Assembly: GCA_018653605.1 (NCBI GenBank)
Contig: JABHYY010000016.1
Coordinates: 1-49,310, forward strand
From: an archaeon
GTDB taxonomy: Archaea; Nanobdellota; Nanobdellia; SCGC-AAA011-G17; GW2011-AR17
Direction: 5' to 3'
DNA length: 49,310 nt
The notes beneath the pieces were generated by a model. The model did no database searches. It was not told the origin of the DNA and saw only the letters and a list, made by a program, of their open reading frames with translations. The translations under genes and the position numbers were made by a program. This document shows positions 36,737-45,375 of this stretch, in pieces (the first letter of the stretch is position 1; each line of letters begins with the position of its first letter).

Positions 36737-37579
36737 ATGCCAGTCAATGCAAGTCTAGAATATCAGTTAGCTGAACAGAAATATAGGGAAGCAGAGACTC
36801 CTGCAGACAAATTAAAGGCTTTGCAGGTGATGTATGCTAAAGCGCCAAAGCACAAGAGTGCAGAACAGCTTGTCAAATGGATTAAAGAGACCACTAAAAA
36901 ATATAAAGATATTCTTGCCAAGGAAAAGCAGAATAAGAAAGGTAAATCTAAATATTCTATTAAAAAAGAGGGTGCTGCAACTGTTGTGATTGTGGGTTAT
37001 ACTAACACTGGGAAAAGTACTTTGTTAAATGAGTTAACAAATGCAAAACCTTTGATTGCTGATTATGAGTTTACTACTGTTAGACCTGAAATTGCAACAT
37101 TTGATTACAAAGGTGTTAAAATTCAATTGATTGAATTGCCTGCGATTGTTGATGATTATTTTGATACTGTTGATGGGCCTTCATTTTTAGGTATTGTTAG
37201 ATTAAGTGAACTTGTTATTGTTATGTCTCGAAATGAAACTGAACGAAGAAAAACTCTCAAAGAGTTAGAATATATTGATGATGTTCAACATAAAGTAATT
37301 TATTATAATGGTGAAAAGAATTTTGCAGATATTATTTGGAGGAATCTAAGTTTGGTTAAAGTTTTTACTAAAATGCCTGGAAAGCCAAAAGCTTATCCTC
37401 CTGTTTCTTTGAAAAAAGGTTCAACTGTAAAAGATTTGGCTAGGTATGTTCACAAAGATTTTGTTAAAAAATTTAAGTTTGGTCGGGTTTGGGGTAGGGG
37501 TGCAAAGCATGGTGGCACTAAAATTTCTTTAAATCATAAATTAAAAGATGATGATGTTGTAGAATTGCATATGAAATAA
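36737..37579 (+). CDS. DRG/Obg-like GTPase-family protein with C-terminal TGS domain
   Basis: P-loop 'VIVGYTNTGKSTLLNELTNAKPLIADYEFTTVRPEIATFDYKGVKIQLIELPAIV'; C-terminal TGS 'GRVWGRGAKHGGTKISLNHKLKDDDVVELHMK'. Confidence 0.88.
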   Translation: MPVNASLEYQLAEQKYREAETPADKLKALQVMYAKAPKHKSAEQLVKWIKETTKKYKDILAKEKQNKKGKSKYSIKKEGAATVVIVGYTNTGKSTLLNELTNAKPLIADYEFTTVRPEIATFDYKGVKIQLIELPAIVDDYFDTVDGPSFLGIVRLSELVIVMSRNETERRKTLKELEYIDDVQHKVIYYNGEKNFADIIWRNLSLVKVFTKMPGKPKAYPPVSLKKGSTVKDLARYVHKDFVKKFKFGRVWGRGAKHGGTKISLNHKLKDDDVVELHMK

Positions 37580-37597
37580 AAATAAAAATAAAAAAAA

Positions 37598-37780
37598 TTA
37601 ACCTAAGTCTGAATTAAGATCCTCAAGTTCTTCTGTAAGTTCTGTAAGCTCATCTGCAACTTCTTCTGCTGTTTCTGCTGCTTCATCTGCTGATTCAATA
37701 TCAGCTTCACTTGTTCCACAAGCAGTTAACACAAACATTAAACAAATAATGCAAAGTATTGCTATAATTTTTTTCCACAT
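37598..37780 (-). CDS. Small putative lipoprotein
   Basis: 60 aa; signal sequence with lipobox-like 'FVLTACG' and acidic helical tail. Confidence 0.65.
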   Translation of the reverse strand: MWKKIIAILCIICLMFVLTACGTSEADIESADEAAETAEEVADELTELTEELEDLNSDLG

Positions 37781-37781
37781 T

Positions 37782-39686
37782 TTATATCACCTCTTCCTCA
37801 AGCATTTCTTCAATAATCTCTTCAACAACTTCTTCTGCTGGCTCTTCTGTAACTTCTTCAGTTGCTTCCTCTGTTACTTCTTCTATGATTTCTTCAACTG
37901 TTTCTTCTACAGGCTCATCTGTAAATTCTACCATGTCTTCTATTGGTTCTTCAGGAATCCCATCTTCAAAAACATAAATCACTTCAAATCCTTCACAATA
38001 ATCTTCAAATAAGTCTGCTGAAGGTGATTCATATTTCCAAACTTCAATTGGGAAGTTACAGGAAAAATCGCTTCCATCTTTGTTTGCATTAACAAGACAG
38101 TCTTGATTTGAATCTTCATCCATACCTATAATTTCAACTGTTACTCCTTCTTCTGGATTGAATGTTGTTCCAGCTGCACATTGTTCAAAATTTAACGTGA
38201 AACAGAATTCATCTGTTTTACAATCATCTAAAGCTTGTCCTTCTTCGCCTTGTGAGGTTTCTGGAGGTTCAACACCAAGCATTAAGTACAATGTTTTTGT
38301 TAGGGTATCATCAACAATCTTTCTAAACTTGTTCTTGAAATTGTAAAGGTCTTTTTGTTCTAATTTGCCTTTTTCTGAAAGTGCTGTTGCCATGTCTTCT
38401 TTAATACCACTCAAAACACCTGAAACTTCTTCAAGATGATTTGCTGCCTCTCTATAATTGTCAGCCATTTCTTGATCATCTGCTTCATAGAAATCTGCTA
38501 GTTTGTTTAAGTTTGTACTAAGCTTTGAAAATTTAATAACCATTGCATCTAATTTTAAAACCATTTTTAATGCTTTTGCTTCTGGAACATCTTCTTGGAT
38601 ATGTCCTACAGCTTTACCTACATTAGTTTTACATTGTACCATACAAGAGGATGTAACATGTGGAAACAATCCCATTTCTTCACATTTTTGAATTTCCATA
38701 TCTATGTTATCACAATCTCCTCCACCAAAGAAATCTCCACCACCAAAGTGACAGAAGGGCTCTGGACATTCAGATGAACCATGGGTTTCAAAATTTCCAC
38801 CATTATTCATACACTCTTGTTTTTTCATCTCTAATGTTGCATCATCAATACATTGATATTCTCCTCCATCATCCCAACCACAATCTTGTGGGCATCCATG
38901 AGTTTTTTGTTCCCATTCATCACAAATATTGTCTGGACAACACTGACCTTGGTTTCCATCACCATTACACCAACCTTCTCCATACTCTTCTTGCATATTT
39001 TCCATAGGTGGTTTGCTTGGATCATCAAATCCAGGTGCCATCATTCGACCTTTCCTAGGTTTTTTGTGTTTGTCATCCTGCCATTCATCATTGTATTTTT
39101 TATTCTCATCAAAAGCACATTTGTATCCATCCCAAGATTCTTGAGGACCACATTCATCACCAGTATAACTTCCATCATCATAACTAGAATCATATCCATC
39201 ATCCCAATCTTGGTCATCTTGCCAATCATCTGTGTTATCATAGTATTCTTCCTCTTCGTCATAGTACTCTTCTGAATCATCATAATACTCTTCTTCTTCG
39301 TCATAGTACTCTTCTGTAGAATCTCCTTCTAAGTTTTGTGATCCTTCATCACCAGAACTTGAGTCACCATCAGAACTGGAGTCACCATCAGAGCTGGAGT
39401 CACCACTAGAACTGGAGTCACCACTAGAACTGGAGTCACCACTAGAACTAGAATCTCCATCAGAACTGGAATCGCCACTAGAAATAGAGTCTCCACTAGA
39501 ACTAGAATCACCACCAGAGCTAGAGTCGCTACCAGAGCTAGAGTCTCCACCTTCTCCTGCTGAATTTTCTCCTTCAGCTGTATTCATACCAGTTATTCCT
39601 CCTGTAAACCAATCAAAAATTCCTGCACTTGCAATACTAGAAAGCATAAGTACTAGAATTACTGTTAAAACAAATAGTTTTTTCAT
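37782..39686 (-). CDS. Large secreted acidic Ser/Gly/Asp-repeat, Cys-containing cell-surface protein
   Basis: Signal peptide 'MKKLFVLTVILVLMLSSIASA', SSSGDS repeats, acidic Tyr-rich segment, Cys-rich 'CCPDNICDEWEQKTHGCPQDCG'; SD GAGGTGAT upstream. Confidence 0.82.
   Translation of the reverse strand: MKKLFVLTVILVLMLSSIASAGIFDWFTGGITGMNTAEGENSAGEGGDSSSGSDSSSGGDSSSSGDSISSGDSSSDGDSSSSGDSSSSGDSSSSGDSSSDGDSSSDGDSSSGDEGSQNLEGDSTEEYYDEEEEYYDDSEEYYDEEEEYYDNTDDWQDDQDWDDGYDSSYDDGSYTGDECGPQESWDGYKCAFDENKKYNDEWQDDKHKKPRKGRMMAPGFDDPSKPPMENMQEEYGEGWCNGDGNQGQCCPDNICDEWEQKTHGCPQDCGWDDGGEYQCIDDATLEMKKQECMNNGGNFETHGSSECPEPFCHFGGGDFFGGGDCDNIDMEIQKCEEMGLFPHVTSSCMVQCKTNVGKAVGHIQEDVPEAKALKMVLKLDAMVIKFSKLSTNLNKLADFYEADDQEMADNYREAANHLEEVSGVLSGIKEDMATALSEKGKLEQKDLYNFKNKFRKIVDDTLTKTLYLMLGVEPPETSQGEEGQALDDCKTDEFCFTLNFEQCAAGTTFNPEEGVTVEIIGMDEDSNQDCLVNANKDGSDFSCNFPIEVWKYESPSADLFEDYCEGFEVIYVFEDGIPEEPIEDMVEFTDEPVEETVEEIIEEVTEEATEEVTEEPAEEVVEEIIEEMLEEEVI
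39350..39551 (-). repeat. Imperfect 18-bp tandem repeat encoding (S-S-S/D-G-D-S)n
   Basis: Repeated 'gaactggagtcaccatca/cta' units on the plus strand, about 11-12 copies, in frame with the secreted protein. Confidence 0.88.
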
Positions 39687-39786
39687 ATTATCACCTCAAT
39701 CGTTAATAAACCTTATAGAGAGTTTATGTTATTTAAAGGTTTAGGAATTAGATAATTTTAAATAGTGTTTTGGATTATATAATTCT

Positions 39787-40125
39787 ATGAAAGCAGTAGT
39801 TTTAGTTAGACAAGACTTGAAAATGGATAAAGGTAAAATGAGTGCGCAGTGCGGACATGCCTTTGTTGATGTAGTTTTGAAAACAGATAAGAAAAAAATT
39901 GAAAAGTGGAGACAGGAAGGTGCAAAGAAAATTGTTTTGAAAGTTGCACATATGCGAGAGATGGTAAAGTATAAGAGATTAGCTGAGGAAGCTGGTCTTA
40001 AAACTGCAATGATTACAGATGCAGGAAAAACTTTTTTCAAAAAAGCTACTACTACTTGTCTTGGAATTGGTCCAGATGATGAAGATAAAATTGATTCTAT
40101 TACTGGCGAATTAAAAATGATGTAG
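39787..40125 (+). CDS. pth2: Peptidyl-tRNA hydrolase (Pth2 family)
   Basis: 'KAVVLVRQDLKMDKGKMSAQCGHAFVDVVL', 'TTTCLGIGPDDEDKIDSITGELKMM'. Confidence 0.96.
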   Translation: MKAVVLVRQDLKMDKGKMSAQCGHAFVDVVLKTDKKKIEKWRQEGAKKIVLKVAHMREMVKYKRLAEEAGLKTAMITDAGKTFFKKATTTCLGIGPDDEDKIDSITGELKMM

Positions 40126-40148
40126 AATTATTCTAATTTAAAAAAAAG

Positions 40149-40274
40149 TCCCACCCCCCTGATTTGAACAGGGAACCCCCTGGTATCAGCTGAACATTTT
40201 TCATCTTTAGCCTTATGGCCCAATCGAATGTCGACTTTCTACAGCCAGATGCTCTACCATTGAGCTAGGGTGGG
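40149..40274 (-). tRNA. tRNA-Tyr (GTA) with about 54-nt intron (about 40185-40238) in the anticodon loop
   Basis: Minus strand: acceptor CCCACCC/GGGTGGG, C1-G72 pair as in archaeal tRNA-Tyr, stem TCTGG/CCAGG, loop CTGTAG|intron|A, T-arm CCCTG-TTCAAAT-CAGGG. Confidence 0.88.
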
Positions 40275-40308
40275 TATTAGAAGAATAAAAAATTGAGGAT
40301 ATTTAAAG

Positions 40309-41742
40309 TTATCTCTTTTTCTTGATCTCTTCAACATAACCAGAAAGTAGGCTTAGAGGGTTAGATCTGATATTTACAACTTTTCCTCTTGGTTTTTTGT
40401 ACCTAATCATAGCAGGTGGTAATGTGAATTTTCCAAACACTTTCATCTTTGCTTCAACTTCATAAGAAATTACTCTTTCTTCACCCTTAACTAATTCAGG
40501 TATTTTCCAGATAAGTCTAACGCCTTTGTTTCCTCTTTCAATGTTACTTGGTCTTAAGGTTCCAAATGTTGTTGAAGGGTTAATTATTCTTGGTAAAATA
40601 TCAATTAGTAAAACATTCTTTATTGTTTTGTTAGAATTGTTTTTAATATGAAGCATTATTTTCAAGTTTGAAATACCTTCAGTTGTTTGCCTTAGCTTGA
40701 ATACTGATTTTTTTATCACTAAACCTTTGCTTAACCAGTACATTGCTACAAGGCCGAAAAGTAATATAACTGCTATTGCTATGCATACAGGTCTGTAATT
40801 AATTTTTATTAGTAAGGAAAAGTTTTCATCTGGGTCTAAGTTGAATGACCAATAAGCTGTGCCATCATCAACATAAGTAGGCTCAATTGAGTATGAAACA
40901 AATAATCTTTCTATAAGAGTTAAACCAAAATTGTAACTTTCTCCAACAATTGCATTTCCATTGTTTTCTTTGGTTACTTTAATTTCTCTGAATAATAAAG
41001 AGCTAACATCTTCTACTGTTTCTGAAACATCTTCATATAGTTCCACAGTGAAATCATAACTTTCACTTGCTTCTTGTTCATCATCATAGTAAACTCTAAC
41101 ATTTAAAGTGTAATCATCTGGAACTGTTGAAGTTTCAATTGGAAATATAAATTCTAAGTCTCTTTCTTGCTTTGAGAATAATTGTATTGTTTCTTGTTTT
41201 TCAAAAATCTCTGAACTAGCATATACTTCAACATTGCTTAGAGATTCATCAAGATTGTTTGTTAGGCCTACATTGAAAATTAAGTCTGTTCCTGGTGAAA
41301 TTGTTTCTGGAACATCTTTAAGATAAACTGTTATTGAATCTTCTGGTTCCATTGCAAAAACTTGTAAATCATATTTTTCTGAAACTTCTTTGTTTAATGC
41401 TTCTGCTGTAATAAATGATTGGTATCTTTTCTGTGTTTCGGAATCACCCTTTAATTTCATTTCAACCTGAATATCAACTGTTTCATGTCCTACTAAAGTG
41501 TATATATTTGGATCAATAAAAATATGATCAAAATCACTTGAAGGTAATCCTGCAAATGGATCTGCTTGAAATTGAAGATTAAGTTCATATGCATCTAAGT
41601 TTGTGACTCTTAGATTGTATATTCCTACTTCTCCAGGGCTAATTATTGTTGTAGAATTTATTTCTGTTATTGAAATATCTGAAGCTGAAACTATACTTAG
41701 AGATAATATTAATATAAGTAAAATTAGCAAGCCCCTTTTCAT
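40309..41742 (-). CDS. Secreted/membrane-anchored protein with Ig-like (CARDB/NEW3-like) repeats
   Basis: Signal peptide 'MKRGLLILLILILSLSIVSA', beta-rich 'ISPGEVGIYNLRVTNLDAYELNL' and 'ISPGTDLIFNVGLTNNLDESLSNVEVYA' repeats, TM 'VCIAIAVILLFGLVAMYWL'. Confidence 0.78.
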   Translation of the reverse strand: MKRGLLILLILILSLSIVSASDISITEINSTTIISPGEVGIYNLRVTNLDAYELNLQFQADPFAGLPSSDFDHIFIDPNIYTLVGHETVDIQVEMKLKGDSETQKRYQSFITAEALNKEVSEKYDLQVFAMEPEDSITVYLKDVPETISPGTDLIFNVGLTNNLDESLSNVEVYASSEIFEKQETIQLFSKQERDLEFIFPIETSTVPDDYTLNVRVYYDDEQEASESYDFTVELYEDVSETVEDVSSLLFREIKVTKENNGNAIVGESYNFGLTLIERLFVSYSIEPTYVDDGTAYWSFNLDPDENFSLLIKINYRPVCIAIAVILLFGLVAMYWLSKGLVIKKSVFKLRQTTEGISNLKIMLHIKNNSNKTIKNVLLIDILPRIINPSTTFGTLRPSNIERGNKGVRLIWKIPELVKGEERVISYEVEAKMKVFGKFTLPPAMIRYKKPRGKVVNIRSNPLSLLSGYVEEIKKKR

Positions 41743-41774
41743 ATTTATATAATTAGTAGGGTCATTTATATATT

Positions 41775-43820
41775 TTATTGTTGTAATTGGGTTATATGGT
41801 CTTGTTTCTCAAATCTGAGGATATTATCCACAAAACTTTCAACCTTAGATTCGTGACTTACTAGGATTATCTGTTCCATGTCTAGTTCATTGATTAGATC
41901 CTTTACTCTGTCCAATTGTTCTGATGAAAATCCATCTGTTGGCTCATCTAGGATTAGTAAACCCTTTGTGTTAATTTCAACCATCATTTTATTTATTACC
42001 TGGTTTAGAGCTAATCTGTAGGCAAGGGCTGTTGCTGTTTTTTCTCCACCTGAAAGGTATTCGTAATCAATGTCATGACCATTCTGTTCAATCTTTGGTG
42101 TGAACTCTTCATCTAGGTTTATGTTTAGATCAACTAGGATTGCTAACCATGTTGTGAAAATGCTGTTGAATTCTTCATGGACTTTGAACATTACATTCTT
42201 TTCAATTGAATCTAGGGTTGGGATGAATGAACTTTCTAAGAAAAATTGTGTTTTGTTTATTTTGTTTAATTTTGCTATTGTTTCATTTTTTATTTGAATT
42301 TCTCTTTCTAAAACTTGCATGAACCTTTCTAAAGGGGATTTTTTTGCTTCTAAAGAAGCTTTTTTTATTTCTAGTAATCTAAATTCCTTTTCTAGTGCTT
42401 CTTTTTCTTGTTTTATGTTTGTAAATATGCTTTCAGTATCCTTGAGATTGTTTATTTGTTCTTGAAGTTGTGTTTTGTTTGTGTGGATTTCATTTATTGC
42501 TTTTTCTAGTTGTTCTTGTTTAGTTTGTAGTGTTTGTGCTTTTGTTTTGTTTTCTTCAAATTCTTTTAATTTATGTTGAATTAATTTTATTTCTGATTCT
42601 CTTTTGGTAAGACTTTCTAGATTTAGTTTTAAAGTTTGTATTCTGTTTTGTAATTCTTGTTCTTTTGTTTCAAGACCTAAAAGTTGTTTATCCATTTCTT
42701 GTATAGTGTTTTGTTGTTGTTGATGGATGTTGGTTTTGTGTTCTATTGATACTTGTTGGTAACAAGTAGGACATTGGTCTATTTCTTTTATTTTGCTTTG
42801 TAGTGTTAATGAATTTGCTTTGTGAACTTTGGATTCTTGTTTTTTGTCTAGTAGAAGTCTTATTTCTTTCTCTATAATTTCTATTTGTTCTTTGTTGGTT
42901 TGTATTAGTTCTGTGTAAGAATCTTTTACTTCTAGATTTTCTTGTTGTAATTGTGAAATTTTTTGATTAATTTGCTCTAAAAGTGTTTGATCTTCTTGTT
43001 TTTTATTTGTTAGGTGTTTTAAGTTGTTTTCTAGTAGAGTTAAATCAGATTTTAGTTTGTTTAAATGTTCTAAAGAAGCTTCAAATTGTTTTGATTCTTG
43101 TTTCTTTTTTTCTAATTCTTGTTTTTTTACTGTCAGGGAGGGTAAGAGTTGGTTTATTTCTGTATCAACCTGTTCTAATTCGATTACTTTTTCTTTATAT
43201 TCTATTTCTTTTTGTTCTAAATTGCTAGTTTCTCCTTGGTAAAACTTCTTTTTCTCTTTTATTTTTGAGATTACTATTTTGGAGTTATCTTTGATTCTTT
43301 TGTACTTATCAATGCCAAAAACCTTTCTTAATGTTTCTAATCTATCTTCTTTTTTCCCCAATAGAATTTGTTTCATCTGTTCTTGAGGTGTGTAAACTGT
43401 GTATCTGTAAATCAAGGATTTATTTTTTGTTAAAAGTTGTTTTGGATAGTTTAACAATTCTAGAACCTTGTCTTTAAGTTCTACTGGTGTTGCCTTGTGA
43501 AGTTCATTGTCAATTATTATCTGTCCTGGCTCTTGAACTACCCCTGAGCCACTTCTTTTAATATTTCTTTGTAAGATTATATCTTTATTATTTATTTCAA
43601 AGCAAAGTTCAACTGAACCTTTGTCTTCTCCATTTCTTAAGAGTGCATTACCATCTAAGTTTCCTCTCTGTAATCCAAAAAGTGCAAAGTCTATTCCTAA
43701 CAATATTGAAGATTTGCCTGACCCAATGTTTCCTGAGAGTAAAAGAGATCCTTCTGGGAAAGTTATCTCTTGCTCTGTGTAACTTCTAATGTTGTTTAGT
43801 TTTAATTTTTTAAGTTTCAT
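41775..43820 (-). CDS. rad50: Rad50-like SMC-family ATPase (short form)
   Basis: Walker A 'LLLSGNIGSGKSSILLGIDFALFG', zinc hook 'QCPTCYQQ', signature 'YLSGGEKTATALAYRLALNQ', Walker B 'LLILDEPTDGF'. Confidence 0.95.
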   Translation of the reverse strand: MKLKKLKLNNIRSYTEQEITFPEGSLLLSGNIGSGKSSILLGIDFALFGLQRGNLDGNALLRNGEDKGSVELCFEINNKDIILQRNIKRSGSGVVQEPGQIIIDNELHKATPVELKDKVLELLNYPKQLLTKNKSLIYRYTVYTPQEQMKQILLGKKEDRLETLRKVFGIDKYKRIKDNSKIVISKIKEKKKFYQGETSNLEQKEIEYKEKVIELEQVDTEINQLLPSLTVKKQELEKKKQESKQFEASLEHLNKLKSDLTLLENNLKHLTNKKQEDQTLLEQINQKISQLQQENLEVKDSYTELIQTNKEQIEIIEKEIRLLLDKKQESKVHKANSLTLQSKIKEIDQCPTCYQQVSIEHKTNIHQQQQNTIQEMDKQLLGLETKEQELQNRIQTLKLNLESLTKRESEIKLIQHKLKEFEENKTKAQTLQTKQEQLEKAINEIHTNKTQLQEQINNLKDTESIFTNIKQEKEALEKEFRLLEIKKASLEAKKSPLERFMQVLEREIQIKNETIAKLNKINKTQFFLESSFIPTLDSIEKNVMFKVHEEFNSIFTTWLAILVDLNINLDEEFTPKIEQNGHDIDYEYLSGGEKTATALAYRLALNQVINKMMVEINTKGLLILDEPTDGFSSEQLDRVKDLINELDMEQIILVSHESKVESFVDNILRFEKQDHITQLQQ

Positions 43821-44947
43821 ATTTCTATTATCTGTGAAGCATCATGGACAATTCTTTTCTCAAAGTCTGCAACTTTTTCTCCTTCTTGTTTTTCTTTGTC
43901 TAATGTTTTCATTAATATTGGAATTAGGTCAGATTGTTCATTTTCATTTATTATCTCTGTTTCAATCTCTTCAACAGTACCTTGTTTCATGTCTGTTTGT
44001 TTTGATTTTTTTGAAGTTAGTTTTGCTGTGTTTCTTAGAGTGATGTAACTGTCTAACTTTAGGATTTTTTTTAGGTTTATATCAGAAGGTTTTCCATCAA
44101 GTTCTCCTTTAATTCTTATTGTTACTATTTTATCTTTGGCATCAATGTTTAGGTTTTGTTTTATTGTTTCTTCTGCTTGTTCTGGAGTTTGGCCATTAAC
44201 ATCAATTGTTACTGATAGAACTTCTTTTAGTTTGATCGGAATGTATTCTAAAGTCTGGTCGTAAAGGTAAAGTCCACCATGTTTCCATTCTTCTAGCTCT
44301 TTGAAATTGTTTGGAAAAAGTGCACCAGGATAAGTTATGATTCCATTGTTTAGTTCTTTTCTGAAGATGTAGTGAACATGGCCTCCTGCATAGTATTGAA
44401 AATTATTTGGTAATGATGTAACTGGTTCTCCTGGGATCCTTGGATCTGGTTTGAATTCATTGATTGCAGTGTGGAACATGAAGATTTTGAAGCCAGGTTC
44501 TTGTTCCAAAGCTGGTTTGTCTAGCATTTTGTACTCTTCTCTATCTAATCCACCTTTTCTTCCATAGATGCCAACAATCTTTGCACCTGTTGGGTCTTGT
44601 GTAAAGGTTAGTTTGTGATCTCTATATTGCATTGTGTTTGTTACTAGGTCTGCTTTTTCTAAAACATCAAGCATTGTTTTTCCTGAAGGTGAGAAGTCGT
44701 GTGAGCCAGGGATTATGTAGGTTCTAATGTTTTTGTCTTTGAGAAGTTTTAATTCTTGCACACATTGTTTGATATAGTTTATATCTGGAAGTGCTGTGTT
44801 GAAGAGGTCTCCAGAGATTAGAATAAAGTCTACTTGTTTCTCTATACAGATTTGGATTGCTGATTGAAAGGCTTTTAGGTTGAGTTTTTTTAGTTTATCT
44901 TCTCTCCAAGCTCCAATATGGCAATCTGCAAAGTGTGCGAATCTCAT
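43817..44947 (-). CDS. mre11: Mre11-like DNA double-strand break repair nuclease
   Basis: 'MRFAHFADCHIGAW', 'DFILISGDLFN', 'YIIPGSHDFSPSGKTML', 'AGGHVHY'; start at internal Met. Confidence 0.94.
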   Translation of the reverse strand: MRFAHFADCHIGAWREDKLKKLNLKAFQSAIQICIEKQVDFILISGDLFNTALPDINYIKQCVQELKLLKDKNIRTYIIPGSHDFSPSGKTMLDVLEKADLVTNTMQYRDHKLTFTQDPTGAKIVGIYGRKGGLDREEYKMLDKPALEQEPGFKIFMFHTAINEFKPDPRIPGEPVTSLPNNFQYYAGGHVHYIFRKELNNGIITYPGALFPNNFKELEEWKHGGLYLYDQTLEYIPIKLKEVLSVTIDVNGQTPEQAEETIKQNLNIDAKDKIVTIRIKGELDGKPSDINLKKILKLDSYITLRNTAKLTSKKSKQTDMKQGTVEEIETEIINENEQSDLIPILMKTLDKEKQEGEKVADFEKRIVHDASQIIEI

Positions 44948-45051
44948 AGCAGGTTTTCTGTTTGAGAATTTTATATAGATTGTTGTGGTAAAGTTTGATA
45001 AACCTGAACTAAAGAGCAAAATATATAAAGAGTGAGAAAAAGCTAAAGATT

Positions 45052-45375
45052 ATGGGATTTAGAAATACTATGGAAATATTAGGACATGTTGGAGTTACAT
45101 TGGCAAGTAAATTAACAAGACTAAGAGGAAGAAATGTTGAAAATGTTGAATTTCATTGCCAGGATACTAATTGTAGAAAAGATATAACTAATGAAGGCGG
45201 AGTTGTTGTTCTAGCTACTGGAAATTTATATTGTCTCCCACCACAGGATTGTTCTGTAAGAGGTCAGAGAGAGGTATTGGCAAGAGGAAAAAATCCAGAA
45301 TCTCAAGAGTATAGAAAGAAAGATGGACTTATGTATGCTTTACAAACTGGAGCCTTAACTTTTTATGAAGAATGA
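45052..45375 (+). CDS. Hypothetical protein with Cys pairs
   Basis: 109-aa ORF; 'FHCQDTNCRKDI...LYCLPPQDC'. Confidence 0.6.
   Translation: MGFRNTMEILGHVGVTLASKLTRLRGRNVENVEFHCQDTNCRKDITNEGGVVVLATGNLYCLPPQDCSVRGQREVLARGKNPESQEYRKKDGLMYALQTGALTFYEE

Noticed and set aside
38831-39550. Met-rich minus-strand and His-rich plus-strand ORFs (38831-39028, 39041-39304, 39329-39550, 38853-39275)
   Set aside because: Alternate frames of the acidic repeat-rich secreted protein; skewed low-complexity composition
39350-39551. Possible CRISPR array because of regularly spaced short repeats
   Set aside because: 18-bp units are contiguous without unique spacers and encode an in-frame SSSGDS repeat
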